From Ophiocordyceps camponoti-saundersi (nom. inval.) (taxonomy: Eukaryota; Ascomycota; Sordariomycetes; Hypocreales; Ophiocordycipitaceae), in the NCBI GenBank assembly GCA_003339415.1, contig PDHQ01000324.1, positions 1 to 36,115 on the forward strand: a stretch of 36,115 nt of DNA, in the 5' to 3' direction. Made by a program: the position numbers and the translations under genes. Below the pieces are notes generated by a model, which saw only the letters and a program-made list of their open reading frames with translations, did no database searches and was not told where the DNA came from. This document shows, piece by piece, positions 12,230-19,861 of this stretch (its first letter is position 1; the number at the start of each line of letters is the position of its first letter).

Positions 12230-12850
12230 TAGTTTTAGTAGGGGAAAAAGGATACCTTAAGCAAGCGTAGTAGATACTTAAGGGGCGTAATTTCTTAGGT
12301 AACTAGAGTTTTTAACTAATATAAGGGGGGATCTCTAGCTATAAAGGGAAGCGCTAGATATAATTCTTTATAGGGGAAAATAATAAGAAATTAATTTCCC
12401 TTATAAAAATAGGAGTAGTAAGGGGGAAGAACTCGGGGACTATTTAATTAATAGTTAAAGACTTTAAAATAAGTATTTAAATTAGTAATTTAGGGTATAA
12501 AAATATAAAATTTAAAATAAAATTATAATTCCGTTTAGTAGAGTTTTTACTATAAGTTTTTTTTATAACTCGATTTATAATATACGACTTTTATAAAAGC
12601 TATAAAAATAAGCTTAAGGGCTAATTTTTACTTAATTCCTTCCTCTTTTCGAGGAAACTAAACCGTGCTATATACCTAGCGATAGCCCCTTATCCTGTTA
12701 TTATTACCCTTAATAGTTCTAAAGCGTTAAAGTATCCGAGAACTAAAAGGACTTAAAGGACTATTTAATCGTAACTTATATAAGCCCTTAATAACTTACT
12801 ATCCTAGTTTAGCGTTATTTTTCTTTAAGGTATATCTTTCACCGCCGCTA
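12230..12850 (-). repeat. Right (5') LTR of Gypsy-1
   Basis: Direct repeat of 582-1201. This copy is slightly less mutated in places: it keeps TCCTGTTATTATT, AAACCGTGCTATATACC and CTTTCACCGCC, where the left copy reads TCCTATTATTATT, AAACTATACTATATACC and CTTTTACCGCT. Just inside it on the minus strand the sequence begins TAGTCTCTAGGGCG, a plausible RIPed primer-binding site (an original TGG start is expected). Confidence 0.85.
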
Positions 12851-13555
12851 AAGGATCTTCTTATAAAGCTAATAATATACTTATTAATAGCTAAAAGCGT
12901 GCTAAGACTATATAGCGAAGAAGAGGCATTTTATATATAATTTAACTATTTATTAAGCCGGCTATAAGGCGTTCGATAAGTCTAAGAGGGATTAAAGGGT
13001 CGAATTCGTCGTTAAAGCTAAAAAAACTTATTAAAGGATATAAATTATAGAATCGGGTAAATTAGGAAAAGGCTACTTACTATTAAAATCTTCTAATAGT
13101 CCTAAATTTATATTTCCTTATAAATTCTTATATAAATAAGAATTATAATCTAAATATAGATTTCCGGCGTATTTATTTCCTTCTACTTAAAAAGCCGTAA
13201 TCTTTTCATAATAGGACCTTCTAGCCTAGGTTAGGGGCCCTGATTCGTATAGCCTACTTATCGTTCGACTAGGGAAGGCGGCAGGAAGGCTTAGAATAGT
13301 AATAAAGGCGTAGGCGGCAGAGGAAGAACCTAAGGCTTACGATAATCTAGTTAAAGGGGTAAAAAAGAGGTGCCGAAGTTAGGTATAGGGGGGATATTAG
13401 GGCGGTAAGTGCTATCTATAGCCTACTCACGCTAATAGTTATCTAGCCTAATAAAAAGAGCCTTATTTACGCCGTTAATAGAAGGTATAGATAGCTAGCT
13501 CTCTATTACTATAGCTTTAAATTATTTATAAGGGAAAATAGGTATAAAGCTTTTA
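12851..13555. other. RIPed DNA of unknown origin
   Basis: This is the flank to the right of Gypsy-1. CA and TG are rare up to about 13200 and then gradually return, so it forms the edge of the RIPed block. On the plus strand a frame from about 12925 to 13380 stays open if TAA/TAG are ignored (for example FVVKAKK, GYLLLKSSNSPKF), but I recognise no family. It does not read as the missing 5' half of the integrase at 1-581, so the two flanks of Gypsy-1 do not join into one element. Confidence 0.4.
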
Positions 13556-13809
13556 CAGAAGCTTCTCACGAGAGTAACTATGATGTATTTTGCACGTACC
13601 TGCAGGCTTAATAATCTATGTGGGTCCCGGTATAAAAAAGGTGGCCTTAGCGCACTTAAAGGGATACGTACCACTGTCCTCCGCGCCCCTCCGGATCAAT
13701 GTAAGACCACCGCCTGATTCTCGGCGTTCTACTTCTGGTCCACTCGCTGCGCTCTCCACCCCGACCTGATGGTGGGTTGGGTCCAGGGGACGTGGGGACC
13801 CTGTCACGT
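13556..13809. other. Non-RIPed spacer, nothing recognised
   Basis: CA and TG appear at normal frequency from about 13556, which marks the sharp right border of the RIPed block. No gene or repeat is recognised here; the short minus-strand open frame (13616-13807) is low-complexity and has no family features that I can see. Confidence 0.4.
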
Positions 13810-14030
13810 AATTGGCATCACATCAGGGAGGGATTGACAATGATCAAGGATGATGCAGAACTAGAAGGCCAAAATGATTGATAAGAATTATCTGAAGAAC
13901 AAAAGAAAAAGGATCGAATGCACACATTCGTGCAACAATATATACTCTGATCATTGCGGCGAAGCTGCGGCGGAGCCGCGGCGCAGCAGTGGCAGTGATC
14001 AAGCTGAGGTTTCAGCCGTGATACGTGACA
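13810..14030 (+). repeat. Dispersed repeat, copy A1
   Basis: Matches 14977-15171 in the same orientation. Shared blocks are AATTGGCATC(A/G)CAT at the left, GAATTATCT(G/A)AAGAACAAAAG, a small dyad around GCAC...TTCGTGC, CAATATATAC(T/C)CTGATCATTG, GCCGCGGCGCAGCAGTGG and a TCAG...CCGTGATA block at the right. This copy has about 30 extra bases near 13830-13875. It sits directly before the hAT BED region, so it may be the 5' non-coding part of a hAT family. Confidence 0.7.
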
Positions 14031-14070
14031 TATCTGGCACGGCGGCAAACGACTTCTTGGCGCTAGAAGA

Positions 14071-14245
14071 AGACCTCGCCACAAAAGAGTAGTGGGCACG
14101 AGGATCAAAGAGTCCTGGATTCACAGACATGGCGCCAATCTAGAGCATAGGGGAGTACGCTACTGGCTTTGCAAGATCTGCCACATCAAAAAGAGCTATT
14201 CTACCGCTTTATACGCCTCATCAGGAACGGCTCACGCCGCGAAAC
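14071..14245 (+). pseudogene. hAT transposase 5' fragment, BED zinc finger
   Basis: In the frame through 14092 the translation reads IKESWIHRHGANLEH followed by RYWLCKICH and TAHAAKHLL. This is a BED-type finger: Trp-rich start, Cys-X2-Cys, then His-X3-His. BED fingers bind DNA at the N-terminus of many hAT transposases. There is no in-frame ATG before it (the open frame begins at a GTG), and the match ends near 14245, where the opposite strand becomes a Copia-like gag. It is therefore an N-terminal stub, not a gene. It presumably belonged with one of the hAT C-terminal parts at 16.2-17.6 kb. Confidence 0.7.
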
Positions 14246-14249
14246 ACTT

Positions 14250-14838
14250 GCTTCGTTTTCGTCTGGGTCAAGACCTGGCGGTAGTTTCGACGCGCTTCTT
14301 CCTTCTGTTCGTTGGAAGTTGGCGCAAGGCTCGACTTCAGCTCGCGAACAATGATGCGGAGAAAGGACTTGGAGGAAGCATTGTTGAGGTAAGACCTGTC
14401 AACGGTTGAGCGGACCCAGGCGGCAAGATCGGAGTAAGCCCTTTGGTGAGTGGCATAGGTAACCATTTAGACCTTATATTCGGCCTGTAGGCGTGCGAGG
14501 TGAGTCTATTGCTTTTCGGTTAGCTCGCCGACAGGATCGGGCTCGGGGCCAGCTGCTTCTGCCCCCCGCTGTCTTTCCTGCTCCCATATCGCGAGGGCTT
14601 CCTTGTTGAGCTTCTCCATCATCTCGCCAGACGTCAATGGTGGCATGGGTTCTTCCAGTTCTGGTCCATCCTTACTGATGTCGACGTATTTGAGGATCTT
14701 TGACGTCTCGGCTCTTGCAACAAAGTCCTCGTACCAGTCGTTCCAGTCGGAAGACTTGGTGAGCTTAACCTCGATCATGGCCATCCTTTGTCCGTAACCT
14801 TGCTGCACGATCAAGTCGAGCTCTGGGGCAATGGGCAA
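14250..14838 (-). pseudogene. Copia-type gag fragment
   Basis: The minus strand encodes a stretch resembling the N-terminal gag of fungal Ty1/Copia elements: EVKLTKSSDWNDWYEDFVAR (a tryptophan-patterned block near 14735-14785), then TSKILKYVDISKDGPELEEP, an acidic/proline linker, and after two stops YATHQRAYSDLAAWVRSTVD. The two in-frame stops near 14508 and 14469 (TAG, TAA) both fit CAG/CAA changed by C to T, a light RIP load. Beyond about 14250 the frame is only the antisense of the BED finger. No LTR, protease or RT is present, so it is a piece rather than an element. Confidence 0.6.
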
Positions 14839-14976
14839 GACAGGCTTGGACGGGCTTGGTGCTGCCGCGTGCTCGGTGCGGTCCTTCGTACGACGTGCAG
14901 GCTATCGTGCGTGCGCAACGATAGAGATCAGTTATGACGAGCGCTTAAGCTGCTACCGGGCTGATAACTGTCAGAC

Positions 14977-15171
14977 AATTGGCATCGCATGGGGCAGAGA
15001 TAGCATGAGGCGATTGATTGAGAATTATCTAAAGAACAAAAGAGAAAAGATCGGATGCACGCGTTCGTGCGACAATATATACCCTGATCATTGCGGCGGA
15101 GCAGCGGCGAAGCCGCGGCGCAGCAGTGGCAGTGACCTGGCATAAACGTTTCAGTAGCCGTGATATGCGAC
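14977..15171 (+). repeat. Dispersed repeat, copy A2
   Basis: Second copy of the repeat at 13810-14030, about 1.15 kb downstream in the same orientation. It has shared dyads (GCACGCGTTCGTGC and a GCCGCGGCG-centred inverted repeat). Differences from A1 are scattered transitions plus the indel near its left end. It directly precedes the NLR fragment. Confidence 0.7.
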
Positions 15172-15387
15172 AGTACTCGACACCAACCCGAAGACGGTTC
15201 TGGATCGCCAATGCATGAGGGACCTATCGTGACTGACCCACGCGACGACAAGAAACGGATTCAGGATACCAAGGGTGGCCTTCTTACGGATTCGTACCGC
15301 TGGATCCTCGACCATGCCGATTTCCAACGATGGCGTTACGACGAGCGCGATCCGATACGCGTCTGCTTCGCGCTTATGGCGCGGTGA
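15172..15387 (+). pseudogene. NLR (NACHT-type STAND) N-terminal fragment
   Basis: The plus-strand translation reads VTDPRDDKKRIQDTKGGLL, then TDSYRWILDHADFQRW. This block stands just before the P-loop in many fungal NACHT/NTPase NLR proteins, where it is followed by LLWIKGxPGxGKT. Just upstream, another frame gives LDRQCMRDL, the natural preceding segment (CLRDLYVTDPRDDK-like), so a one-base loss near 15223-15226 has shifted the frame. The match ends around 15345 and the frame stops at 15385-15387; no P-loop follows. It is thus a truncated, frameshifted piece of an NLR, of interest because NLRs and HET-domain proteins act in the same incompatibility and cell-death pathways and an intact HET gene lies 4.5 kb away. 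Confidence 0.7.
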
Positions 15388-15429
15388 TTTGTTGCGATCG
15401 TGTTGAAGCGACGACTCCTGACCTTCGGC

Positions 15430-16119
15430 GAAAAAGGTCGAATATATGGCAGATCTATGGCTACCGCGATCCCATGCAGTAATGTTGATCAGAGAAATAG
15501 AGGGCTGTTCGCGTCGCTTGGGCACTAGGGATGGAGAAGTAAATTTGGAGGCGAGATCCAGAACGCTACAATACCATAAGAAATTTGACGAAGAGATATC
15601 CCAGATCGCCTTCCTAAGTTCCAAGGGCAGTAGTTTCATTTTAGATAAGTCGTCCCGTCGTTCAACAGCTGCCCGTATATCCACAGAGGGAGGTATGTTC
15701 AGAGACGGCGCGCTCTGCCAAGGGCTCCTCCATGTTGATACAAGCCATAGCAGGCGTAGCCCGTCGCGAAGGTTGGTCTCGCGGAGAAAGAGCTTCAGGC
15801 AATCCGAGTGAACTGTACTGCTCTCTGCAGGCTGATAGCAGTGTTGACAGTCCGGGTGGCGACAGAGCCAGAGGTCATCCTGAGTATTTTCGCAATAGAG
15901 GAACCTTGGAAACCTGAATTCTCCATGACCGGTGAAGGTGGCGGACCAGCCACTGGGAGAGCCTTGACGGCGGACGACTGCGGTGACGGACGGCGTTAGC
16001 GGAGGAGATTTGCCAGTGCTAAATGCGCTCTCACATATGAAAAATCGGTCGTCGGTATCGAACAAGAAGCCGCACACTCCGCATTGGGAGTGGACGCGTA
16101 CATGCTGGACTGCGGCCAT
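15430..16119 (-). pseudogene. Cys-rich fungal hypothetical protein fragment with an LPLELR motif
   Basis: From an ATG at 16119 (minus) the frame reads MAAVQHVRVHSQCGVCGFLF, a C-X2-C start. It continues with FPRFLYCENTQDDLWLC, CRHPDCQHC, a VHSDCLKLFLRE block and LLPLELRKAIWDISSSNFLW near 15600. This order (CxxC, Cys/His cluster, H-x2-C, then an F-box-like LPxELR segment) resembles a large family of uncharacterised fungal proteins; I know no function. The open frame continues on both sides (433 codons in all), but its first ~110 codons are the antisense of a hAT gene and the last ~80 the antisense of the NLR piece, so only the middle is likely to be native. It is probably a captured or truncated gene; expression is uncertain. 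Confidence 0.5.
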
Positions 16120-16189
16120 GCTTTGAAGTCGCGTAGTTGCAATGGGGATGACGGATCGTTGACCAACAAATAGAACGTCGCTGCCACGA

Positions 16190-16714
16190 TGCTTTGCCGG
16201 GGTAGATCCGATACACAGCCGTGGATTTCGTGCAGTACTGAAGTACTGGGAGACAGAGTATAAGGGAAGGTACCCTGTCGAGGCGCTACCACCTCCAGTC
16301 AGGAAGGAGAGGGATCCAGACCCAGCATTCGATCGGCAGAGGGAACATAAGCGCATTCGCATAGACGGCCCGGCCGCTGCCACCGATCTGTATGAGCAGT
16401 ATATTTCGACCGACCGGCTCCATGACGAGGAGGCAGGTTGTGATGAGGCCATCGCATATTGGCTATCCCGTTACGACTCGCAAAGAGACCTCGCCCGCTT
16501 CGCTCTGGATCTATTTGCGGTCTCACCAATGTCAGATGAGTGCGAACGGCTGTTTAGTAGCGCAAAGCTTGGTATAGTTGATCGTCGAGGTAGGCTTAAG
16601 GCAGATATCATAGAGGCTTGTGAGTGTCTACGTGCCTGGTATGGGAAGCCTCGGGCTGAGGATAGCGAAGATAGCGAGGATAGCGAGAACGAAAGTGACC
16701 AAGTTGACAGCTAG
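16190..16714 (+). pseudogene. hAT transposase C-terminal fragment 1
   Basis: In frame to a TAG at 16712-16714 the translation reads FRAVLKYWETEYKGRYP, an acidic/proline linker, then YDSQRDLARFALDLFAVSPM and ECERLFSSAKLGIVDRRGRL, closing with ADIIEACECLRAWYG. That is the hAT C-terminal dimerisation region; the E-R-x-F-S-x-A block is its hallmark. An acidic repeat tail (DSEDSEDSEN) ends it. The ATG at 16529 is internal. Upstream of about 16190 no transposase core (RNase H-like DDE part) is recognisable, so this is the tail of an otherwise missing gene. Confidence 0.8.
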
Positions 16715-16884
16715 TAGCCCAATACATTTCCCTATTTTTGCAACCCGCCTCGTTCTGAGCGGTCTTGGCGGTATTGCTGGTATTACCGGTAAGCCATACC
16801 GGTAAGGATATTACCAGGCGGTATGGTATGGTATAGAGGTCATACCATACCATACCGGACCATTCCGATCACTGCGAGAAGCAC
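16715..16884. repeat. hAT 3' non-coding region with long inverted repeat
   Basis: Between the two hAT tails lies a GGTAT/ATACC-rich stretch. It includes TACCGGTAAGCCATACCGGTA near 16784 and a near-perfect hairpin at 16820-16856: a left arm GGTATGGTATGGTAT and right arm ATACCATACCATACC (order on the plus strand), separated by about 7 bases. Such subterminal dyads fit the end of a hAT element, but I could not find a matching terminal repeat near 13.6-13.9 kb. Confidence 0.5.
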
Positions 16885-17613
16885 TTGCCGGAGCATATTC
16901 GAGCCGAATATACCGGTGCATCCTCGCAATCTGGGATACTTGATGATGGCCACCTACGTTGCATACAGATATCCATCAACAACTGCTGGTCAAAGCTTGA
17001 CGAGTACTATAGTCTGCTTGGCCAATCCCCACTTTACCCAGCTGCTGTAATTCTTCACCCGCGTTGGAACGTGTCCTGGCTTGAGGCGAACTGGACGAGT
17101 CCCAAGCAATTAGTGTGGCTGCGGGACGCAAAGAGCAGCGTTCGGGAATTTTTTGAACAACAGTATCCTCCGAGAGAGCGGTTCGATCTCATCAAGAATG
17201 AGAAAGGGAAAGCGACGCGACAAGACGAACCTAGTCAATTCGACCAGTGGATGCAGACCTACGATCGACACATAATAGGGGAGGACGATGAATTTGGAGC
17301 TTACATGAGGCAAGGACCAGTTCGGCGAGACAATTTAAACCCAATTCTCTGGTGGAAGGATCACCAAGAAGAATATCCTCGTCTGAGCAAATTTGCCCTC
17401 GACGTACTGGCAATTCCTGCCATGTCTGTCGATCCTGAGCGGACTTTCAGCGTCACAAAGTTGACAGTGAGTTCACAAAGACACAAGTTAGGCCCTGAGA
17501 TTATAGAGGAAATACAGTGCCTACGGAATTGGCTAGGCCATCGAGCGATTACCGTGGGCGAGGTCGTCGGCTTTGGTGGGGAACTGACGGGTTGGGAAGA
17601 AGGTGAGGCGTGA
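16885..17613 (+). pseudogene. hAT transposase C-terminal fragment 2
   Basis: A 242-codon open frame. Its first part (KLDEYYSLLGQSPLYPAAVI, LHPRWNVSWLEANW) is the typical segment after the hAT catalytic core, followed by LNPILWWKDHQEEYPRLSKF and a dimerisation block PAMSVDPERTFSVTKLTVS and PEIIEEIQCLRNWLGHR. Here the usual S-x-x-C-E-R reads S-V-D-P-E-R. The sequence differs clearly from fragment 1, so it is a second hAT family or lineage, not a duplicate. The ATG at 16885 is probably only the first Met after a breakpoint; the N-terminal two thirds, including BED finger and first catalytic residues, are missing. The frame itself is clean, with no stops before the TGA at the end. Confidence 0.8.
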
Positions 17614-17859
17614 TAGGTACTGGGAATTCCATCCTTCCCTAGATATCAAGTATTTCAATTCAATTCAAGTTAAGTAAGTTCGGGGGCATTTTTATTTCAA
17701 GTAATCAAGTTACAGCTCCGAACTTGACTTACTTGAATTGAAGTCATCGCTGGCTTCAATTGTTCAACTTCAACTACAATAACCTGATTCAGAACGGAGG
17801 TTCTACTATTCTCGTATTCGTACACGAAGCATCTATTGGCAACCACCGCCTGGGACACG
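17614..17859. repeat. Spacer with an imperfect 23-bp inverted repeat
   Basis: CAATTCAAGTTAAGTAAGTTCGG at 17661-17683 (given in two halves: CAATTCAAGTTAAG, TAAGTTCGG overlapping by TAAG) pairs with the reverse complement of 17718-17740 except for two one-base indels. The 34-base loop is unremarkable. It may be a subterminal structure of hAT fragment 2 or a remnant of a small element. No gene is seen. Confidence 0.45.
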
Positions 17860-17998
17860 CCGAGCCGTAACTATAAGGAATATATATATATATATTTATA
17901 ATATTAGAGCTTTTACGCTATTATGCCATTATAACAAAAACTCCGCAGTTTTTTAAGCTAAACTCTATGATAATATAGTTAAGGCGTAGTTTTATGAT
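17860..17998. other. AT-rich tract at the 3' end of the TPR gene
   Basis: A TA-dinucleotide run (from about 17882) and a low-CA/TG stretch begin abruptly after normal-composition DNA and run to the stop codon of the TPR gene. It looks like a short RIPed repeat remnant and may have set the present end of that gene. Confidence 0.4.
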
Positions 17999-19474
17999 TT
18001 AATATTCAATAATTATTGAAACTACTTCGTCCGGGGGTGACATAGTCCAAGGAACTACCACGGGGCTTTCAGACGTTGGATCTATTCCCAGGGTTGACTC
18101 ATACCAAGGAACCGACAGGCGTAAGCTTCCCATCATTTCGGGTGGGATGTAAGTTTCTCCGGTGCCCTTGAAACCCATCATGCAAATCTCCGTATCCGGC
18201 ATGCAGCCCGTCTGCTCCGACCAGAGTCTATGTCGAGTTCTGTAGTTATCTATGATATGACCAGGCTCTTTACCAGGTAAATCCATTTTAATCACCATCA
18301 AACCGGTTAACATAATTGCATACTCAATGTCGACGACTCGGTGGCTTGTTTCGTAAAGGGAGTGGAAGGCGTCGGCGAGTTTGCGTAGCTCTTCCAAAGG
18401 GACCAGTGCATACTGTCCGTCGACGCCACTCAGTACTATGCTTTGAATATGCAGCTCGTCCAGTATGTCTTCGTCCAACTCCAGAATGTTTCCCGTGTGT
18501 TCAAAGTAGGCCTTTATGTTCCTCCGGAGCCCCTGAAGGGCCAGTTGCGCTAGCTGGATCGGCTCGTTTTCTAACGTGTCCATTTGCCGGACTGCTTTGA
18601 CGGAGGTTTGGCCATACATTATTGCGCTAGCGAGGTCCGAAGGGTCACCCGTCAGGTCATGACGTCTGCAAAACGCATCACTGAGAGTTTGAAGGCACTC
18701 AAAATGCGTAAGGCTGTCGTGAGCACTGTCAACAAGTTCTCGGCATGCTTGTATGGAGCTATCCAGGTCTGCAATGGATTTCGTTCGCTTGGATCGTTTC
18801 TGGAGTAGATAAGAAAGTCGATAGAGTAGAAAGGCTTGCATATCTGAGCTGCCAGTGGCAATGGCGCGTCGGACCGTGTCGATTGCTCTATCGAGGTATT
18901 CGAGATTCTTGGTTATCTTATAACCATAACTGTACAATGCAGACACAGTTTTCAGTGCGTAGGCATGGTATTGTAACATCTCGCCATTATTTGGAATGTC
19001 TGTAAGTGAAACGATATGGCTCGCAATTCGGATGGAATCAGTTATCTGCGCTTGCTTCTCTATGGCCGTAGTCACCATCTCTTGTCGAAAAGTGAGAATT
19101 CTTTCCAGATTCTCAAAGCATATAAATCGTTCTTGCAGGGTGTCGGCTCGCAAGTTAGGCAAATTCACAATGACCTGCTTCACGGCTTCTTGTGCGGCCC
19201 CTACCGCTTCATCAATGTCGGAGGGATCAGCTCCACCCTCGCTTGGGGATTTATGATAACGGATTTGGAGGGAGGCATAAAGGACAATTAAAGCATTGAC
19301 TTGGTCTTCGGCTTTGGATGATGTGTTTCTGACATATGACCGGGCGGATTCGATGGCAGTGTTGATATCCTCGGCCTTGTAGGTTATCTGGACTCTCTTG
19401 AACGCTTCCACGGCTCGTGTCAGGTCGCCCTGTTGTGGTGAGGGCCTTTCGTCGATGGGATCATTGCCTGACAT
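17999..19474 (-). CDS. TPR-like repeat protein, possible incompatibility-locus partner
   Basis: A single uninterrupted frame of 491 codons from ATG at 19474. Degenerate ~40-50-residue helical repeats of the fungal TPR type can be seen at about residues 36-70, 86-126, 191-226, 235-272 and 279-326. They carry the usual signature of D-L-D-x-A-I followed by Ala/Leu-patterned helices (for example LEYLDRAIDTVRRAIATG, then ADLDSSIQACRELV, then DLASAIMYGQTSVKAV). No signal peptide or membrane segment is evident. In fungi such repeats often form the N-terminal part of TPR-CHAT or NLR-like proteins; here no CHAT protease or NTPase follows, and the frame ends (PDEVVSIIIEY, TAA) at an AT-rich, RIP-like tract. 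The protein could therefore be a stand-alone scaffold or a 3'-truncated version. It is transcribed away from the HET gene across a 387-bp shared upstream region. Cell role is inferred: protein-protein interaction, possibly in allorecognition. Confidence 0.75.
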   Translation of the reverse strand: MSGNDPIDERPSPQQGDLTRAVEAFKRVQITYKAEDINTAIESARSYVRNTSSKAEDQVNALIVLYASLQIRYHKSPSEGGADPSDIDEAVGAAQEAVKQVIVNLPNLRADTLQERFICFENLERILTFRQEMVTTAIEKQAQITDSIRIASHIVSLTDIPNNGEMLQYHAYALKTVSALYSYGYKITKNLEYLDRAIDTVRRAIATGSSDMQAFLLYRLSYLLQKRSKRTKSIADLDSSIQACRELVDSAHDSLTHFECLQTLSDAFCRRHDLTGDPSDLASAIMYGQTSVKAVRQMDTLENEPIQLAQLALQGLRRNIKAYFEHTGNILELDEDILDELHIQSIVLSGVDGQYALVPLEELRKLADAFHSLYETSHRVVDIEYAIMLTGLMVIKMDLPGKEPGHIIDNYRTRHRLWSEQTGCMPDTEICMMGFKGTGETYIPPEMMGSLRLSVPWYESTLGIDPTSESPVVVPWTMSPPDEVVSIIIEY

Positions 19475-19861
19475 GATGTACAGGTGTACTCTGTGCTTTG
19501 AAAATGGAGCATTCGAGTCTCAACTTGGAGATTGTTTCTGTCAAAGTTTCCAGCACAGCAGCCCTGCCCGTTAGATATCCAATCCGGTCTCACGTAAGCC
19601 TAAGCCTCATCTGACCCCGCGTCTGACCGTGCAACGAATCATCTTCTGAAGCTATTGTAGATCTGTAGTTGGGCATCGAGTGCCAGGGCCGTTGGGCATC
19701 AAATTCAGCCGCACGTAAGCCGGAGCCGCAAGCCCCCCCGCGTCTGAACGGGCAACTTTTCACTTTCGAAGCTGTTCAGTGGACCTGAAGTTCATATATG
19801 TTAATCCTGTGCAGTCTCTCCAAGTTCACGCCAGCATGCATATACCTAGGAGGCAGATGAG
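19475..19861. promoter_or_regulatory. Divergent promoter region with a tandemly duplicated ~104-bp module
   Basis: Two imperfect direct copies, about 19569-19672 and 19690-19792, are offset by 121 bp. Conserved landmarks are CACGTAAGCC (19591 and 19712), CCGCGTCTGA (19617 and 19738), GGGCAACTTTT/GTGCAACGAATC, a CGAAGCT/TGAAGCT core and the final TGTAGTT/TGAAGTT. The region lies between the ATG codons of the TPR gene (minus) and the HET gene (plus). The conserved blocks are candidate regulator-binding sites; that they drive both genes is inference. Confidence 0.5.

Larger units (their letters stand above)
582..12850 (-). mobile_element. Long RIPed Gypsy LTR retrotransposon (Gypsy-1), 12.3 kb
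   Basis: Two direct repeats of about 620 bp bound an 11-kb interior. On the minus strand the order is gag with zinc knuckle (near 10.5 kb), protease (near 9.2 kb), reverse transcriptase (near 7.56 kb), integrase core (near 6.2 kb) and integrase C-terminus (near 5.4 kb). This RT-before-IN order is that of Ty3/Gypsy. LTR ends are TG...CA type converted to TA...TA. A purine tract on the minus strand lies just inside the left LTR, as expected for a polypurine tract, so the left LTR is the 3' one. Between the end of pol (about 5341) and the 3' LTR lie about 4.1 kb that are not needed for a standard Gypsy. No 5-bp target duplication is visible (tatcg before, aagga after). There is no ATG-started ORF of 60 codons or more in the element because TpG has been erased. 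Confidence 0.85.

Noticed and set aside
1..13555. Reassigned stop codons (TAA/TAG as Gln) as in some alternative genetic codes
   Set aside because: The intact TPR and HET genes use the standard code, and the loss of CA/TG with transition-only differences between LTRs explains the stops by RIP.
13616..14108. Minus-strand frames at 13616-13807 and 13818-14108
   Set aside because: The first has no recognisable features, and the second is the antisense of repeat A1 and its neighbouring DNA.
14092..14409. A 105-codon plus-strand gene
   Set aside because: It begins at GTG, not ATG. Only the BED-finger part is hAT-like and the rest is the antisense of the Copia gag.
15151..16452. A single 433-codon minus-strand gene
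   Set aside because: Its first ~110 codons are the antisense of a clear hAT dimerisation region and its last ~80 are the antisense of the NLR piece; only the middle part has protein-like motifs of its own.
18316..19291. Several plus-strand frames of 74-94 codons
   Set aside because: All are shadows of the well-supported TPR gene on the minus strand.
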